Shown piece after piece: positions 5,107 through 5,579 of a stretch of 5,579 nt of DNA; position 1 is the stretch's first letter, and each line of letters begins with the position of its first letter. The translations under genes were made by a program, and so were the position numbers. The stretch is from Acidobacteriota bacterium (GTDB lineage Bacteria > Acidobacteriota > Terriglobia > Terriglobales > Acidobacteriaceae), in NCBI GenBank assembly GCA_021819255.1, contig JAKART010000183.1, positions 1 through 5,579 on the forward strand, written 5' to 3'. The notes under the pieces are model-generated. The model worked only from the letters and a program-made list of their open reading frames with translations, was not told the DNA's origin and made no database searches.

Positions 5107-5579
5107 TAGAAGTAGCCCTCCCTCTTTTTCAGCTCCATCGATCCCTCTTCATCGTGGTCGATCGCCCTTCCCTCGCGCTCACTGCGCCGAAAACCGATCA
5201 GCTCCTGGATAATCTGCGGCAGAGTCTCCGCGTGGCTGCGAATTGCCCCGGTGCACGGCATGCAGCCCAGCGATCGCATGCGCAACATCATCTTTTCCGG
5301 CTTTTCCGAGGGCAGCAACTGCATTCCCGGATGCACCATCGTGATCATGCCCCCGCGAATCACGGCTTCACGCTCTTCGGCAAAGTAGAGCGGCACGATG
5401 GGAATCTGCTCGGTGTAGAGGTAGAGCCATATATCCAACTCTGTCCAATTGGAGAGCGGAAACACGCGGATGCTCTCCCCCTTGCGCAGTCGGGAGTTGT
5501 AGAGACTCCACAGCTCCGGCCTTTGATTTTTGGGGTCCCACTGCCCGGCCGCGTCACGGAAACTGTAGACGCGCTCCTT
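5106..5579 (-). CDS. cysD: Sulfate adenylyltransferase subunit 2, C-terminal half (5' end beyond window)
   Basis: CysD is the PP-loop adenylyltransferase subunit that joins sulfate to AMP from ATP, making APS with CysN. The frame is open to the window edge, giving 157 residues of a protein that is usually about 300, so the N-terminal PP-loop is not visible. The segment matches the family closely: ERVYSFRD and [12 protein letters not shown] at the start, then [31 protein letters not shown], the [13 protein letters not shown] motif, and the characteristic end [20 protein letters not shown] before YF-stop. The GTG at 5465 lies inside the conserved RVFPLSNW segment and is not a true start. It is the first visible gene of the cysD-cysN-cysH unit; any promoter lies outside the window. 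Confidence 0.95.
   Translation of the reverse strand, partial: KERVYSFRDAAGQWDPKNQRPELWSLYNSRLRKGESIRVFPLSNWTELDIWLYLYTEQIPIVPLYFAEEREAVIRGGMITMVHPGMQLLPSEKPEKMMLRMRSLGCMPCTGAIRSHAETLPQIIQELIGFRRSEREGRAIDHDEEGSMELKKREGYF

Overview
The window is a compact, GC-rich bacterial chromosome segment in which every supported gene lies on the minus strand. Read in the direction of transcription (from high to low coordinates) the order is cysD (5' part missing) - cysN - cysH - xdhC - mocA-like nucleotidyltransferase - a possible 33-residue small ORF - dapF (3' end missing). No mobile element, CRISPR array, tRNA or rRNA was seen. The gene set and the odd features of DapF and CysN suggest a free-living bacterium outside the Proteobacteria, possibly an Acidobacteriota member. 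That placement is an impression from protein character, not a demonstrated result.

5579-2657 is an assimilatory sulfate reduction operon. CysD and CysN form the GTP-driven ATP sulfurylase that makes APS, and CysH is an APS reductase with the full set of iron-sulfur cysteines, so it should reduce APS directly to sulfite. The genes are joined by one-base stop/start overlaps (TAATG, TGATG), each with a Shine-Dalgarno sequence. No functional APS kinase is present. Instead CysN carries a tail of about 119 residues that looks like a decayed APS kinase (CysC) domain without its P-loop, which fits a pathway that no longer needs PAPS.

2656-918 starts with a short gap, then xdhC and a MocA/MobA-like nucleotidyltransferase overlapping by 40 nt. 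Together they would mature and insert the molybdenum cofactor of a xanthine dehydrogenase-family enzyme, which is not in the window. xdhC has a good -10 hexamer eight bases before its ATG and no Shine-Dalgarno sequence, so it may be transcribed as a leaderless mRNA.

917-1 holds a strong 9-bp hairpin just after the nucleotidyltransferase stop, a cluster of small palindromes, a small Arg-rich ORF whose stop overlaps the next start (ATGA), and dapF. The DapF product keeps the first catalytic cysteine (C79) but has serine (S212) where the second is expected and proline where the usual glutamate of the GET motif sits.

The most interesting observations are the DapF active-site substitution, the vestigial kinase tail of CysN, and the uncharacterised small ORF coupled to dapF.
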